Below the pieces are notes generated by a model. That model did no database searches, was not told where the DNA came from, and worked only from the letters and a program-made list of their open reading frames with translations. This document shows, in pieces, positions 13,801-25,800 of a stretch of DNA of 64,000 nucleotides (position 1 is its first letter; the number at the start of each line of letters is the position of its first letter). The stretch is from assembly GCA_963402885.1 (NCBI GenBank), contig OY727100.1:18259395-18323394 (forward strand). The letters run 5' to 3'. The translations under genes were made by a program, and so were the position numbers. Source of the DNA: Antedon bifida (lineage: Eukaryota > Echinodermata > Crinoidea > Comatulida > Antedonidae).

Positions 13801-16800
13801 TCAGCATTTGGTCAAGAACACAAAATTCACCACCTTGGATATCAATTTTAAAAATTACATAATCTTCTTTTCTTAAATTTTCTTTAATCCATCTTGAAAG
13901 ATTGATCGTTGGGATTGTTTTGCGGTAACTATATAGTCTTCGACCTCCAGTTATATTATCGGCGCGTTCCGATTCACGGACAAACAGACTTCCTCCTCCC
14001 CATTGCATTTTGTTAGATTTTGTAGGCGTCCATGTTGCATCACAAAATGCCGTCATATTGCCTGTTTAAAGACAGAAAAACAATGTTCGTGAGCTTTAGG
14101 TTGCGGCGATCTAAACATAGAAACAAATTATAGGAACGTAACGCAAGGATGTAGACGCCTCTACAATGAGAACCAAGCATAAACAGGGGCCAAGTTGTTA
14201 TCTGAATATAGAGGTTGCTATTAGTAGTGCTATATAGCCATTAACATATATTGCCTCGTTTCGTTAATGAGAAAGTGTCCCTTTATTTGGCCGTGTTTCC
14301 GCAGCCATAACAAAATTATCGGTTAATTTGTTAACCAATCAGGTAATTAATTTAAACAAAAAATAAAATGCGCTGCGCATGATTAGACTTGACCGAACAA
14401 CCAAGAGCCCAATCACAGCGCATTGATTTGTCATTCAGGTCAAAGGTAAAAATTATCGCATTTTCCGATAATTACAGTATCCGATTTGATAATTATCGGT
14501 TTATTTTTCCCGAGTGTAATCGGTTAAACCCCGTTTCCACAGCCAGTTTATCGGTTAATTATCGATTAATTATCCGTTAATTTTTGGATTGGAAACATGG
14601 CCTTAAGTTCCCTTGATTGTGGATGTCCCCCTAAAGTGGTCTACTACGGTCCAGTTCCTCATTCTCAATTCGATCCTCGACACAGTCTTTGTGACGTGTA
14701 TTTTAGGTCCAGGTGACGACCAACAATATATCAGCCTACTTAGGTGTTTGGAAATCAAAACCTTCCATAGAACATACGCATACTTTATTGGACAAGAAGA
14801 TTTGAATCTTGTGCTAATGTAGGAAACGCCAGCTAATGTCGAAACAACCGTTAATGTAGAACAATCCACCGCTAATGTAGTAAAACCTCCAGCTAATGTA
14901 GAAACACTAACAGCTTATGTAGTAAATATTCAAGTTTATTGTTTTTACACAATACAATACAATATGAACAGAAACATAAATTAATAAATACAATTGTGTG
15001 AGGAGGATGCATTAAGTAATATATTTAATTATTTAATTTAAGTGAGAGAACAAAAAAAACTTATTTCTTTCGTCAAATTGACAAATAAAATTAAACAAAA
15101 AGGCACAAAAAAGAAAAAACAGTCTTAAGGCAATTGTGAATTACTAAAATGTTCTAAATAGTTTGAAATAAGTGTTTGTTTGTATTTTGTTTTAAATGTA
15201 TTTATGATGGTTATTGCTTTTAGATTAAGCGGTAAGTTGTTCCATATATACGGTCCATTGTAAATAAAAGATGTTCTTCTAAGTAATATGGTATGCTTTT
15301 CGTATATTAGATTTTTTGCAGTTGAAGATCTGGTGTTGTAAGAATGATTACAATTTTGAAAATAGGAGTAAAATTGAGTTGGTAATTTATTATGATTTAG
15401 GCGGAACATGAATAAAGCTGTTTGGAGTTTATTTATATCAAATATATTTAAAGTATTGAGAGAATAAAAAAGTGGTTTAGTGTGAGATTTTGGAGGTGCT
15501 CCCGAACAGATTCTGATAGCCTTTTTTTGTAATTTAAAGAGAGAATTCATTTTCGTGTTATCAGAACCTGTCCAGGGGCATCATCCAGTAAATTTATCAA
15601 ACAGTTGTTGCCCAAGCAACATTGCAGTATGATAAATAGGGTTACTGTTACTTGAATCACGATCAAGATTGTTAAATATATACACGTATTCCAGGTTGGT
15701 TAAGCCCTCGCTAAATTTCATAAACAAGAAGTGCAACCGACCGAAATTGATTACGAGTGTAGTGTAATTTCATTCCTTTCCCGAGTAAACAAGCATCCAT
15801 ATTTGTTTTTAAATAAGCATTTATATTTATGCCACAATGACCGAAATCATATGGTAAAGTAGATAGGACTCTCAATTGGAGGAATCTCAATGACTCAAGC
15901 AAATTAGAGTTGATAACACTATTTTAATTCTATTTTATCAAAGTATTATTCAAAGTATTTTATCTTTTAGCATTGGATGTTTTTATGGTAACTTTACTGA
16001 AAATGATAAGAAAAATATTGAGAGACCACGTAAAATTGCACAACGTATTATTAAAGCTGATCTAACGCCTTGTTCATTTATCTATGAAAAGAGTATTTAA
16101 AAAAAAGTAAACAATATTATGAAAGACCCCACTCATCCGTTACATTACTGTTATAACTTAAATAGATCAGGTATTAGGCTACGACCTCCAAGAACAAATC
16201 TTTGTAGAACTAGAAAATCCTTCGTTGTAAATAGCATTCATATTTTTAATTCTAATGTAAGACAATAATGCAATTTTTAAATAGTTTTACATTTTTAACT
16301 TTTTATCTTGTATTTTATCTGTTATAGTTCTGCACGTTTTAAATTGTTGCAATATTGTTGTTTTAATCTACCAAGCAAAGTGAATTTCCATTTTTATGGA
16401 CAAATAAAATTTCTTGAATCTTGAATCTTGAATCTTGATTAATATCATGATAAATATACAGAAAAACCACTAAAAATTAACTACAGTAATTACTTAATAT
16501 TTTAAACAAATTGAATTCATATTTTCCTTTAAAGTAGATTGAAATCATTGTGCTATTACATGACTTGATCAATATCACTATAAACTAAGTATACAGAAAA
16601 AAAACAGAAATAACCACAGTGGTTAGTAATATAGTATCGTAACAAAAATTAAGTTTGTCCTTTTCAATATATCGAAATCATTGCGGTATTAAAGTAGATA
16701 AGACTTGATCGATATCATTATAATGAAGAATACAAACAACAACCAAAACAACCACCACATCGGTTAGTTAATTCAATTTCCTATTCTCCTTTCAGATCGG

Positions 16801-19800
16801 ATCGAAATCATAATAGAAAAACTGAAAACAACCACAGTGGATATTCATTACTGTAACACATTTATCTGTCTATTGTACTTTTTACATCTGCTTTGAATGC
16901 GATTACAAACTTTCGTCAAAGTATCTATCTAAAATACGTATTTAATATTCAATATTCAATATTTATATTCAATAAACTTTATTGTCAAACTCATAAATGG
17001 CTTGAAACCTTGGAAATAATAAGGTTTATTGTTTATTTGTTGATTTATTTATTGGCTACAGTAAAAGACTTTCTCTTTCAAACAAGTACTCGCACAAAAG
17101 GCCTAATATATGATTTAGAGTATTTACAGCATTACCTTTCTGTATTAATTATGTATCGTAAATATTGAATTTATTGCAAACGTACATATGCAATTATTGG
17201 AATATGATAACCTATGTTTAAAAGTACAAATTCACTTAACATCATTTTGGTGGAATTGATAACGTTTGACTTAACATTAAAATATTCAAGTTTCAAGTTT
17301 CAAATATAAATCAACACCAGCTAATGTAGAAACGGTCAACAGCTTATGTAGTAACGAAAATTGCCTCCCAGCTTATGTAGTTACTATCGCCAGCTAATGT
17401 AGAAAATGTTATATATTTTACAAAAATGTCTAAATCATGTGCAAATGCATCGATCTTTACTAGCTATCAGTCTTTCCACCTCTCGTAAGCAAAACGACCA
17501 CACATCGTAAGCAACCATCTCTGTTAAGGGACCGCTTCACATAATCGACCACCTCTCGTAAGGGATCACCTCCCCTCATAAGGAACCGCTTCTCATAATC
17601 GACCACTTCTCGTAAGCGACCACCTCTCTTAACGACCATACCTCTCGTAAGTGACCATTAAGGGACCACGACTTATTTATCTCTATTAAAGGACCGCTTC
17701 TCATAATTAGCTATCTCCCATCACAATGACCTCTCTTAAGTGACCACCTTTATTGAACGACCACCGTCTCTTTTAAGGGACGGCTTATCATAATTGACCA
17801 CCTCTCGTCAGTGACGACTCTATTAATGTACCACCTCTCTTAACGACCACACCTCTCGTAAGTGACGACCTCTTTTAAAGGAACCACCTCTATTAAGAGT
17901 CTGCTTCTCATAATCGACCATTCCCATCACAACGACCTCTCGATAGTGATCGCCTCTATTGAACGACCACCGTCTCTGTTAATGGACCGCTTCTCATAAT
18001 TGACCACCTCTCGTAAGCGACCACCTCTCTTAACGACCACACCTCTCGTCAGTGACGACCTCTTTTAAAGGACCACCACCTCTATTAAAGGACCGCTTCT
18101 CATAATCGACCATCTTCCGTCACAACGACCTCTCCAAAAAGACCACCTCGATTGAACGACCGCCGCCTCTGTAAGGGACCACTTCTCATAATCGACCATG
18201 GTCGTTCAATAGAGGCGGTCACTTTCGAGAGGTCGTTGAAATGGGGGAGATGGTCGATTATGAGAAGCGGTCCTTTAATAGAGAGAAAGAGGTCGTGGTC
18301 CCTTAAAAGAGGTGGTCATTTACGAGAGGTGTGGTCGTTAATTAATACAAAAAACATTTTCTACATTAGCTGGCGATAATAACTACATAATAAGCTGGGA
18401 GGCAATTTTCTTTACTACATAAGCTGTTGACCGTTTCTACATTAGCTTGTGTTGATTTTTATTTACTACATTAGCTGGAGGTTTTACTACATTAGCGGTG
18501 GAATTGTTCTACATTAACGGTTGTTTCGACATTACCTGGCGTTTTCTACATTAGCGGTTGTAACAAATCTCTCTGATAAGAGCCTACAGTACTATACCCA
18601 CTGTAAAGACATGAATTCAATTAAGACGCCAAGCCAATGTGACAAATATTGATAGGAGTCAACGAATTTTAATTAGGAAAATTCTATAAGTGGCTATCAA
18701 ACATGAACAAGTGGCAGCATGAATATTTATTTTTAATGCATACGTGTGGTTGAGGACAATTGTTGTTGTACATTATGATTAACTCATTTTACCTACCGTC
18801 ATGATCCGATACCCCGACAGGACAGTGTAGATGGTGATTTTTATGATACGGGCTAAAATAAGGGCAGAGACGGTCATCGATTTCGAAGGAATGGATGATG
18901 AAATCTTTTCCTCCAGGATACGTTTCACGAAACATCTTGACTGTAGAGGCGACATTACCGCCACAATCTAGAAGTATCTTTCTCTGATGTTGTCCATTAG
19001 GTGTGGTAGGCCTACTATCCATTGTGTTTGTCAGAATCCTTATGTCGGCTTCGACATTTCTAGTTATTACATAAATTTAAAAAAATATTTATTCACCTTA
19101 TTTTTCTGTACAGTGTGCAGTTCAGACTGCAAAATAACATTTTTTTAAATTATTTATTTATTGGCTACATTTGAAATATTTATTATACGCCTATATACTT
19201 TTAGAATTCTTTTTTTCTGGTCGAAATAGCCTTAAAGCAATCTGGGATTATTTAAGTTTCTCCAACATAAGTGCATACAACTTAAAAAAACCTCTCATAA
19301 TGTATCTTATGAAAATAAAATTGAATTGAACATTTTAGTATCTTCTATATTCAACTTTAAATTGCGTTATAAGAACACATTGGATCTTCGCACATTGAAA
19401 AAATTACAGGAAATGCTTTATTGACCTTTGACCCAAAAATGGCCAAAAACACATTTTCGGGTTAAATTATTCCTTAAAATGTCAATGGACAAACTGTATG
19501 ATATCAAATGAAAGCATATACAATATGCTACCCATTGCTACCCAACTTGTATTGAAAATATTTAATTATGAATGAATGAATAATCAATCATTCGTTTCAC
19601 GGTCTGGCGCTAACCTGTTTATGACTATTATTCGATACTAGCAATTATTTCAAAATGAGTTTAAAGCCTCCTCAGTACAGATTTACTTTTGTTGTCAAAT
19701 TGTTCAGAATATACATATTTATATTCGGTCTAACACAACTTTTAGCGAAAAAAATTACAGGAAATGCTTTACTGACCTTTGACCCAAAAATGACCAAAAA

Positions 19801-22800
19801 CACATTTTCAGTTCAGTTCAGTTTTATTCGGTTCACTCAAAAATAGACAAACATAACAGAAAAAAGCACAAGATAACAATATTAATAGAATGAACCGAGG
19901 AATAACCCAAGAAAGTTTAAAAGAAAACTTATTTCCATTGGGGTCCTCAAACATAAAAATAACACTGATAATTGCATTTAAAGCGCCCTATGACTACTAA
20001 AAGGTTAAAAAATTGTACAGTAAACATGATAAGGATTACACAGTATTTTGATAAAATGTGATTTTACATATTTAAAATTTAAAATGTAGTTAAAATATTG
20101 CAATGTTTAAACGTTTAATTGCACCTAATACAATTGCCTAAAGTTAAAAATATATAAAATACTGTACAAAACTGCTACACAGGTATTCTTTCAGATAAAA
20201 GTGATTTTACATTATATTTAAAACTATTTAAAGTATTGCAATTTTTAATATTAATGGGAAATGCATTCCAATATTTTATGTTCTGGAACTTTTGAAACAA
20301 TATTTAAAACGCTGACAGGCCGGTAATTATTTACATCAAGATGGTTCCCTTTCTTATAAAGGGGCTTTACCCTGGCAATTTTGAATTCTTCTGGATAAAT
20401 GTTAGAAGTAATTGAAAGGTTAATGGTGTGTTTGATTGGCCCAGTTATTTGAGTGATGCCGTCTTTTAAAAATCGTGCTGATATATTCCTTTGTTAGGAT
20501 TTAGACTTTGCAGTTCCTTCTCAACGAATTCATCATCAACCATGGCAAGAACAAATTTAGAGGGGGCTGACTTATAAAACTTATGTTGAAAGTCTTGAAA
20601 TTTTTCGGAAACAATTGAATAATTGCCAAATATTGGGAGTTGGGATGCTAAAGAAGAAGCCATGGAAGTAAAGAAATTGTTAAACTTGGAAGCAACAGTC
20701 TTAGAATCATGACATACATTTCCGTCTTTATCTCCAGTACAGTAATTCCATTAGTAGTTTTCTTAGAACTATATCCAAGTTTCTCCAATGTATTCCAGAG
20801 GCATTTGGAGTTGTTTTTATTAATGTTTTCTTCAATCTGGGTGTTAAAATAATCCGCTTTGGAATTTTTTATGTCTCTCTGAATACTATTTCTGAGGCTC
20901 TTATATTCATCTTAGTAATCCGTTCTCTGCTTATGTTTCCTAAAGAGCCCAAGAAACTTATTTCTAAGGTGGATCTTCTCCAAAATATCAACATTCATCC
21001 AAGGTTGAGTCAGTTGTTTAATACGTACTTTCCTGGAGGGTGCGATTTTATCAATAGCACTTATAAATAGATTCTTAAAATATGACCAGGCAATATTTAC
21101 ATCGGTACTTGTATGCACTGGTGTCCAATCAACATTAGATATTATATCATTAAAAGAACCTTTACTGTATGACTTTAATGATCTTAAAACTACTGTATTA
21201 TGACTATAATATATATTTCGTACAATCCTTCTAATACAGTATGTTAGAGACCGATAGGAACAATTCCAGATTTAATTATGTTAGTAGGTTTGTTGGTAAG
21301 TACATGGTCAATTAGAGTAGAGCTGCGTTCAGTAATACGAGTTGGTTCATTTATCAATTGTTCAAAACTATGAAGATCAAGACATTCGCAAAACTTTTTT
21401 ACCGGATAAGACGACTTGTCCTGCAAGTTTATATTAAAGTCACCGAGTATTATAACTTCTTTCTGATGATCTGTCTTACTGACGGTAATGTCAAATTGAT
21501 GTATAAAATCAATATTGTTATATTTTGGAGGACGGTACACACAACCAAGAACAATTGATTTTGATTTAGGCTGAAATATTTCTATCCATGCAGCTTCAAG
21601 TTCATCACAGTTCAGTTGATCCAATTCCTTGAAGGCGAGATCACTTTTAATGTAGATGCAAACACCACCAAATGTGTTTTCTCTTCTGTCTCTGCGTATT
21701 ATGGAGTAGTTGTTGATGCTGATTTCTCTGTCAGTGACTGAGTTGTTGAGCCACGATTCTGTAACGCAGAAAACTGATGGGTTGCATTTTTTGACGAGTT
21801 CACGAATTTCCGAAAGTTTAGGGATAAGAGATCTGACATTCAGGTGTAGGCATTTCAGACCCTTTCGTTCCAAACTTTTAAAATCGATTCCATTTTCAGT
21901 ATCGTCGAAGTTTTTAACATTTTCATCTAATTTGAAACCTTGGTCCGGTTTAGTTAATTCAAAAACGTCAAATCCTGGTAATTTTGCAAACAGGCATTTG
22001 GAACATGTCCAATATTTTAAATTATTTTGTAACCTGCCTACCTTGTAGGTCTTCGGCGATATTTGTCCACATTTAATGTGGCAGGCTATCGTGCAATCAT
22101 TGCATTGAACAGAACGGTGATTTTTTGCCACAGCTTTTTCACAAATGCTACAAGGATTTTTTACTGGCCCTGGATTCGTATGTATATCACCAGAGAGTAA
22201 CAGCGTATTACATGTGGCATCCGCGTTTCTGTAATATGTACAAGGACAGCCAAACTTTCTCCTGATCCTTCTCGCCGAATAAGAAATGAATAATTACCTT
22301 TCTTGTAGATCTGGTAGTAGAGAATATCTACAACCGGTAGCGTTAGTGATATAGCATATAGCATATTTGTCCGATGATTTATTTATATAGTTGTCGGATT
22401 GTAGTATGAGTAGGCCTAGTATATATAGACACACGCCTAGTAAGGTTGATTTGAACATTTCTGGCAACAAAATATTCGACACTGTCCTAATAATACGTCA
22501 GCACACGATTTATTCCGATGGTATCATGCGCCCCGTACTTTGAAAAGCGTAACCTAATAATACGGTTGCCTTATTTGATCGTGTCCATGTTTGGACTGCG
22601 TAACGGAAAGCCTGTGATCGTAGCTGCTAGGCCTGGCCAAACTAAGCTACAAATTCGGGTTAAACTTACGGGATCGCAAAAATACGAGGTGTTCTAGTGT
22701 ACCTGTGTTGACTAACAATCAGGGTTAAATTATTCTTTAAAATGTCAATGGACAAACTGTATGATATCAAATGAAAGCATATACAATATGCTACACACTG

Positions 22801-25800
22801 CTACCCAACTTGTATTGAAAATATTTAATTATGAAGCTATTTTTTTGGAAAATGTACATAATATGATTACTTTTGTACAAAAAAAACGAATATTTGTTAG
22901 TGTAATTGTTGTGTTTATTTATATAATATTAATTAATTTAAGTGTTTGGAAGAATTATTTGGTATCAAATGAAAGCCCATAAAATATTATATTCATTGCT
23001 ACCCGACTTGTATAATTGAAAATCTGTAATTATGGTGCTAATTTTTTTTGAAAAATATGCATATTTTATTCATTTTTTACAAAAATGAGTATACTAGATA
23101 GTGTAAATTTATTTTGGTTTATTTATAATATTAAATAATTCAAATGTTTTGAAGAAATATTTGGTATCAGAAGAAAGCACATAAAATATGCTATCCATTG
23201 CTACCCAACTTGTATTGAAAATCTTTAATTATGACGCTAACTTTTTTGAAAATGACAAAAATGAGTATACAGTAAGTAGTGTACATATATTTTGGTTTAT
23301 TTATTGTTATTGTTATTAGTGTTAGTTCCGCATTTACACAGCAACCAGCTAGTAAAACCGAATTTGCTCACAATCGGTTATCAAAGCAATAACAACAAAA
23401 AAGGCATCATCATACATCAGTATTTTTTGCATGCCATTTGTATTTATTTTACAATGATAAAAAGAAAGTTGGCCTTCTGCCCATATAATGTGCTTCAATT
23501 CAATAATCAATCATTCGCTTCACGGTCTGGCGCTAACCTGTTATGCACCCATTATATGACTATTATTCGATACTAGCAATTATACCCGCCCCAGGGCGGG
23601 TTTCAAAATGAGTTTAAAGCCTTCTCAGTACATAACACCCGACACCAGTATCTCTCTATACTCACCAACCTCCACCCTTCTTCACGAACACCCCACACTC
23701 TTTTTTAAAAACAAATTCTTCCCAGTGAAGGACAAATTTCAATTCAACTTTAGCTTCAAATTGAAAGGGGTAAACATAGCTATGATAGGCCTAATAATGG
23801 TTTATATTGTAAACTGTGTAATGAATAGGTGTCATATTGGCTGATAATTCAAATATCTAATTTTGATACTGCGAACCCCCAGCCTTCTTTCTCCTCTCAC
23901 CTTCACAGTTGCAATCAACAAACTTTAACTCCTCTCCTGGACAGTTCAAATGTAGTAACTTTGCCTAGTAAAATTCCAATCATATAGGCTACTTCATTAC
24001 GCCAGTATTTTCGCTCCTCCTCCTCCCCTCCAAACATACCCCAGATATGGGTGATGTGTTTAAGACGGTTCCAGTACAAATTATGTTAGCAATCACTCCC
24101 AACCTATAATTATAATCCCTCAGTGGCAGTTTTCAAATGTAGTTTAAAACATTCCCAATAAAGTTTCGGTCATGGTGATAGGCCTACATCCCCACCCCAA
24201 ACTCCCATCCCCTTCCCAGGGATAATTAAAATACCTTAACATTTTCCAACCACAATTCTGGTCAATTTGATAGCCTACTACCCCTAGCCTAAGCAAAATC
24301 CTCACTTTCCACTGAACCCCATCTCCCAAACCCCTCCCATCAAATCTCCGGACTTTTGTAGTTTAAAACCTTCCCGGTACAATTGCGATCATTTTGATAC
24401 CCCATATGTATGGTTACATGCAGAAACATACATTTGTATAACGAACAAACATCGAAAGTGGGGGAAAGTGGGCCATTTTGACCACATTTTGGCCCCTAAC
24501 TTGGATTCTAGATGCGGATGATGCTCAACTATAGTTTAGAACGGGGATGGGAAGATTAATTTTTAAATATATTCTTTATCCACTCAGTAACGAAATATTG
24601 TTTTAAATGTGTTATAGGCCTATCAATAATATACCACTAAACACAGTAAAACATTTACGATTTAATACTTTTTTTAAACTGTCCCTGTTATAGTCGATTG
24701 AAATAGTAAAGTACATGTAACGATACACCACTACGACGTTTATATTTTTTATAATTATTAATTAATACAAACGTTGAGAAGCAACTGTCAGTAATAAAGT
24801 TTTTATTTGTATATGTATATTTATATCCAGCAGTAGAGCCTACCCACAGTCACAGTAATAAATGCTCTTTGTATATGTGTTTATATATCTAACAGTAACC
24901 ACATTCACAGTAAGAAAATTTCGATTCAAATGGCGACCAAAAATGGTTAATACGTATTTACAATACTAGAGGGTTCGCTCGCGCACCCTCTAGTGGGTGT
25001 ACCCAAATGGTTCTCGAAAAGATGACCAACTCCTCTGTAAATTGAAGCCCGGGTGACACCTATGCATATGACTGATGAGTAATGCATGTTTATTTTGTGA
25101 TGTTTCATGGTGGTCCATAAATTAGGTACGCCAAAAATATCGCTTCCAGGGTAATATAGCAAATTAGAGTATATTGTGGTAGGGCAAGTTATAAGGTAAC
25201 GTGGGTATTCTATGTGGGACTGTTGTTGTGAAATGCCATTAACGTTCTGATGAGGTAGTAAGAATTTCTCAATAGATTTAATTATTTGTAAACAAAATGT
25301 ACATTAACTCTCCTGTAATGATGTAAAAACTTTACAACAATTGGTATTACAACAATTGGTATTAGAGCAAGCAACAGAAATAATCGATAATATACACAGT
25401 AAAGGTGTTCCGCTGGTAGGCCTACCAGGCCTCCTATAGTAACATTGAATCGCACCTAAATTTGATAAAATGGTTAATAAATAGCATAAATAATTAGTTC
25501 AATTACTAAAACAAATTGTATTTCACGTAAAGTAAAGGCCTTCATAATTGATTAGTTGAATATCTAAAACAAATAAATTGTAGTTCACGATTCAGTTGAA
25601 TCACTAAAATCACATTGTAGTTCACGTAAAGTAAAGGCCTTTAATAATAGTTAAATTACTAAAACAAATTGTAATTCACGTAAAGTAAATGCCTTTAATC
25701 AATATAATTGATTAGTTGAATATCTAAAACAAATTAATTGCAGTACTTCACGATCAGTTGAACCACTAAAATATGATTGTCAAAGTATTGCAATACTATA

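Larger units (their letters stand above)
14813..18558. mobile_element. Foldback-like element with repeat-built inverted arms (family F)
   Basis: The left arm (14,813-14,927, continuing at about 17,306) consists of GCTAATGTAG/GCTTATGTAG units spaced by short variable words. The right arm (about 18,350-18,558) carries the same words in the same order on the other strand: 'cgccag', 'caaccg', 'accg', 'cctccag', 'caacag', 'ctcccag', 'cgccag'. Inside the arms is an array of 'cctctcgtaag..gaccac' units (about 17,470-18,190), partly mirrored by 18,205-18,340. The symmetry centre is the palindrome gaccatggtc at 18,195-18,204. Long inverted ends built of short tandem repeats are the hallmark of foldback elements. 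No transposase was seen. It lies in intron 2 of the FkbM gene and carries a later LINE insertion. Confidence 0.75.

Noticed and set aside
17470..18340. CRISPR-like look of short repeats with variable spacers
   Set aside because: Units are degenerate, spacing is irregular, the array inverts, and the genome is eukaryotic. It belongs to the foldback element.
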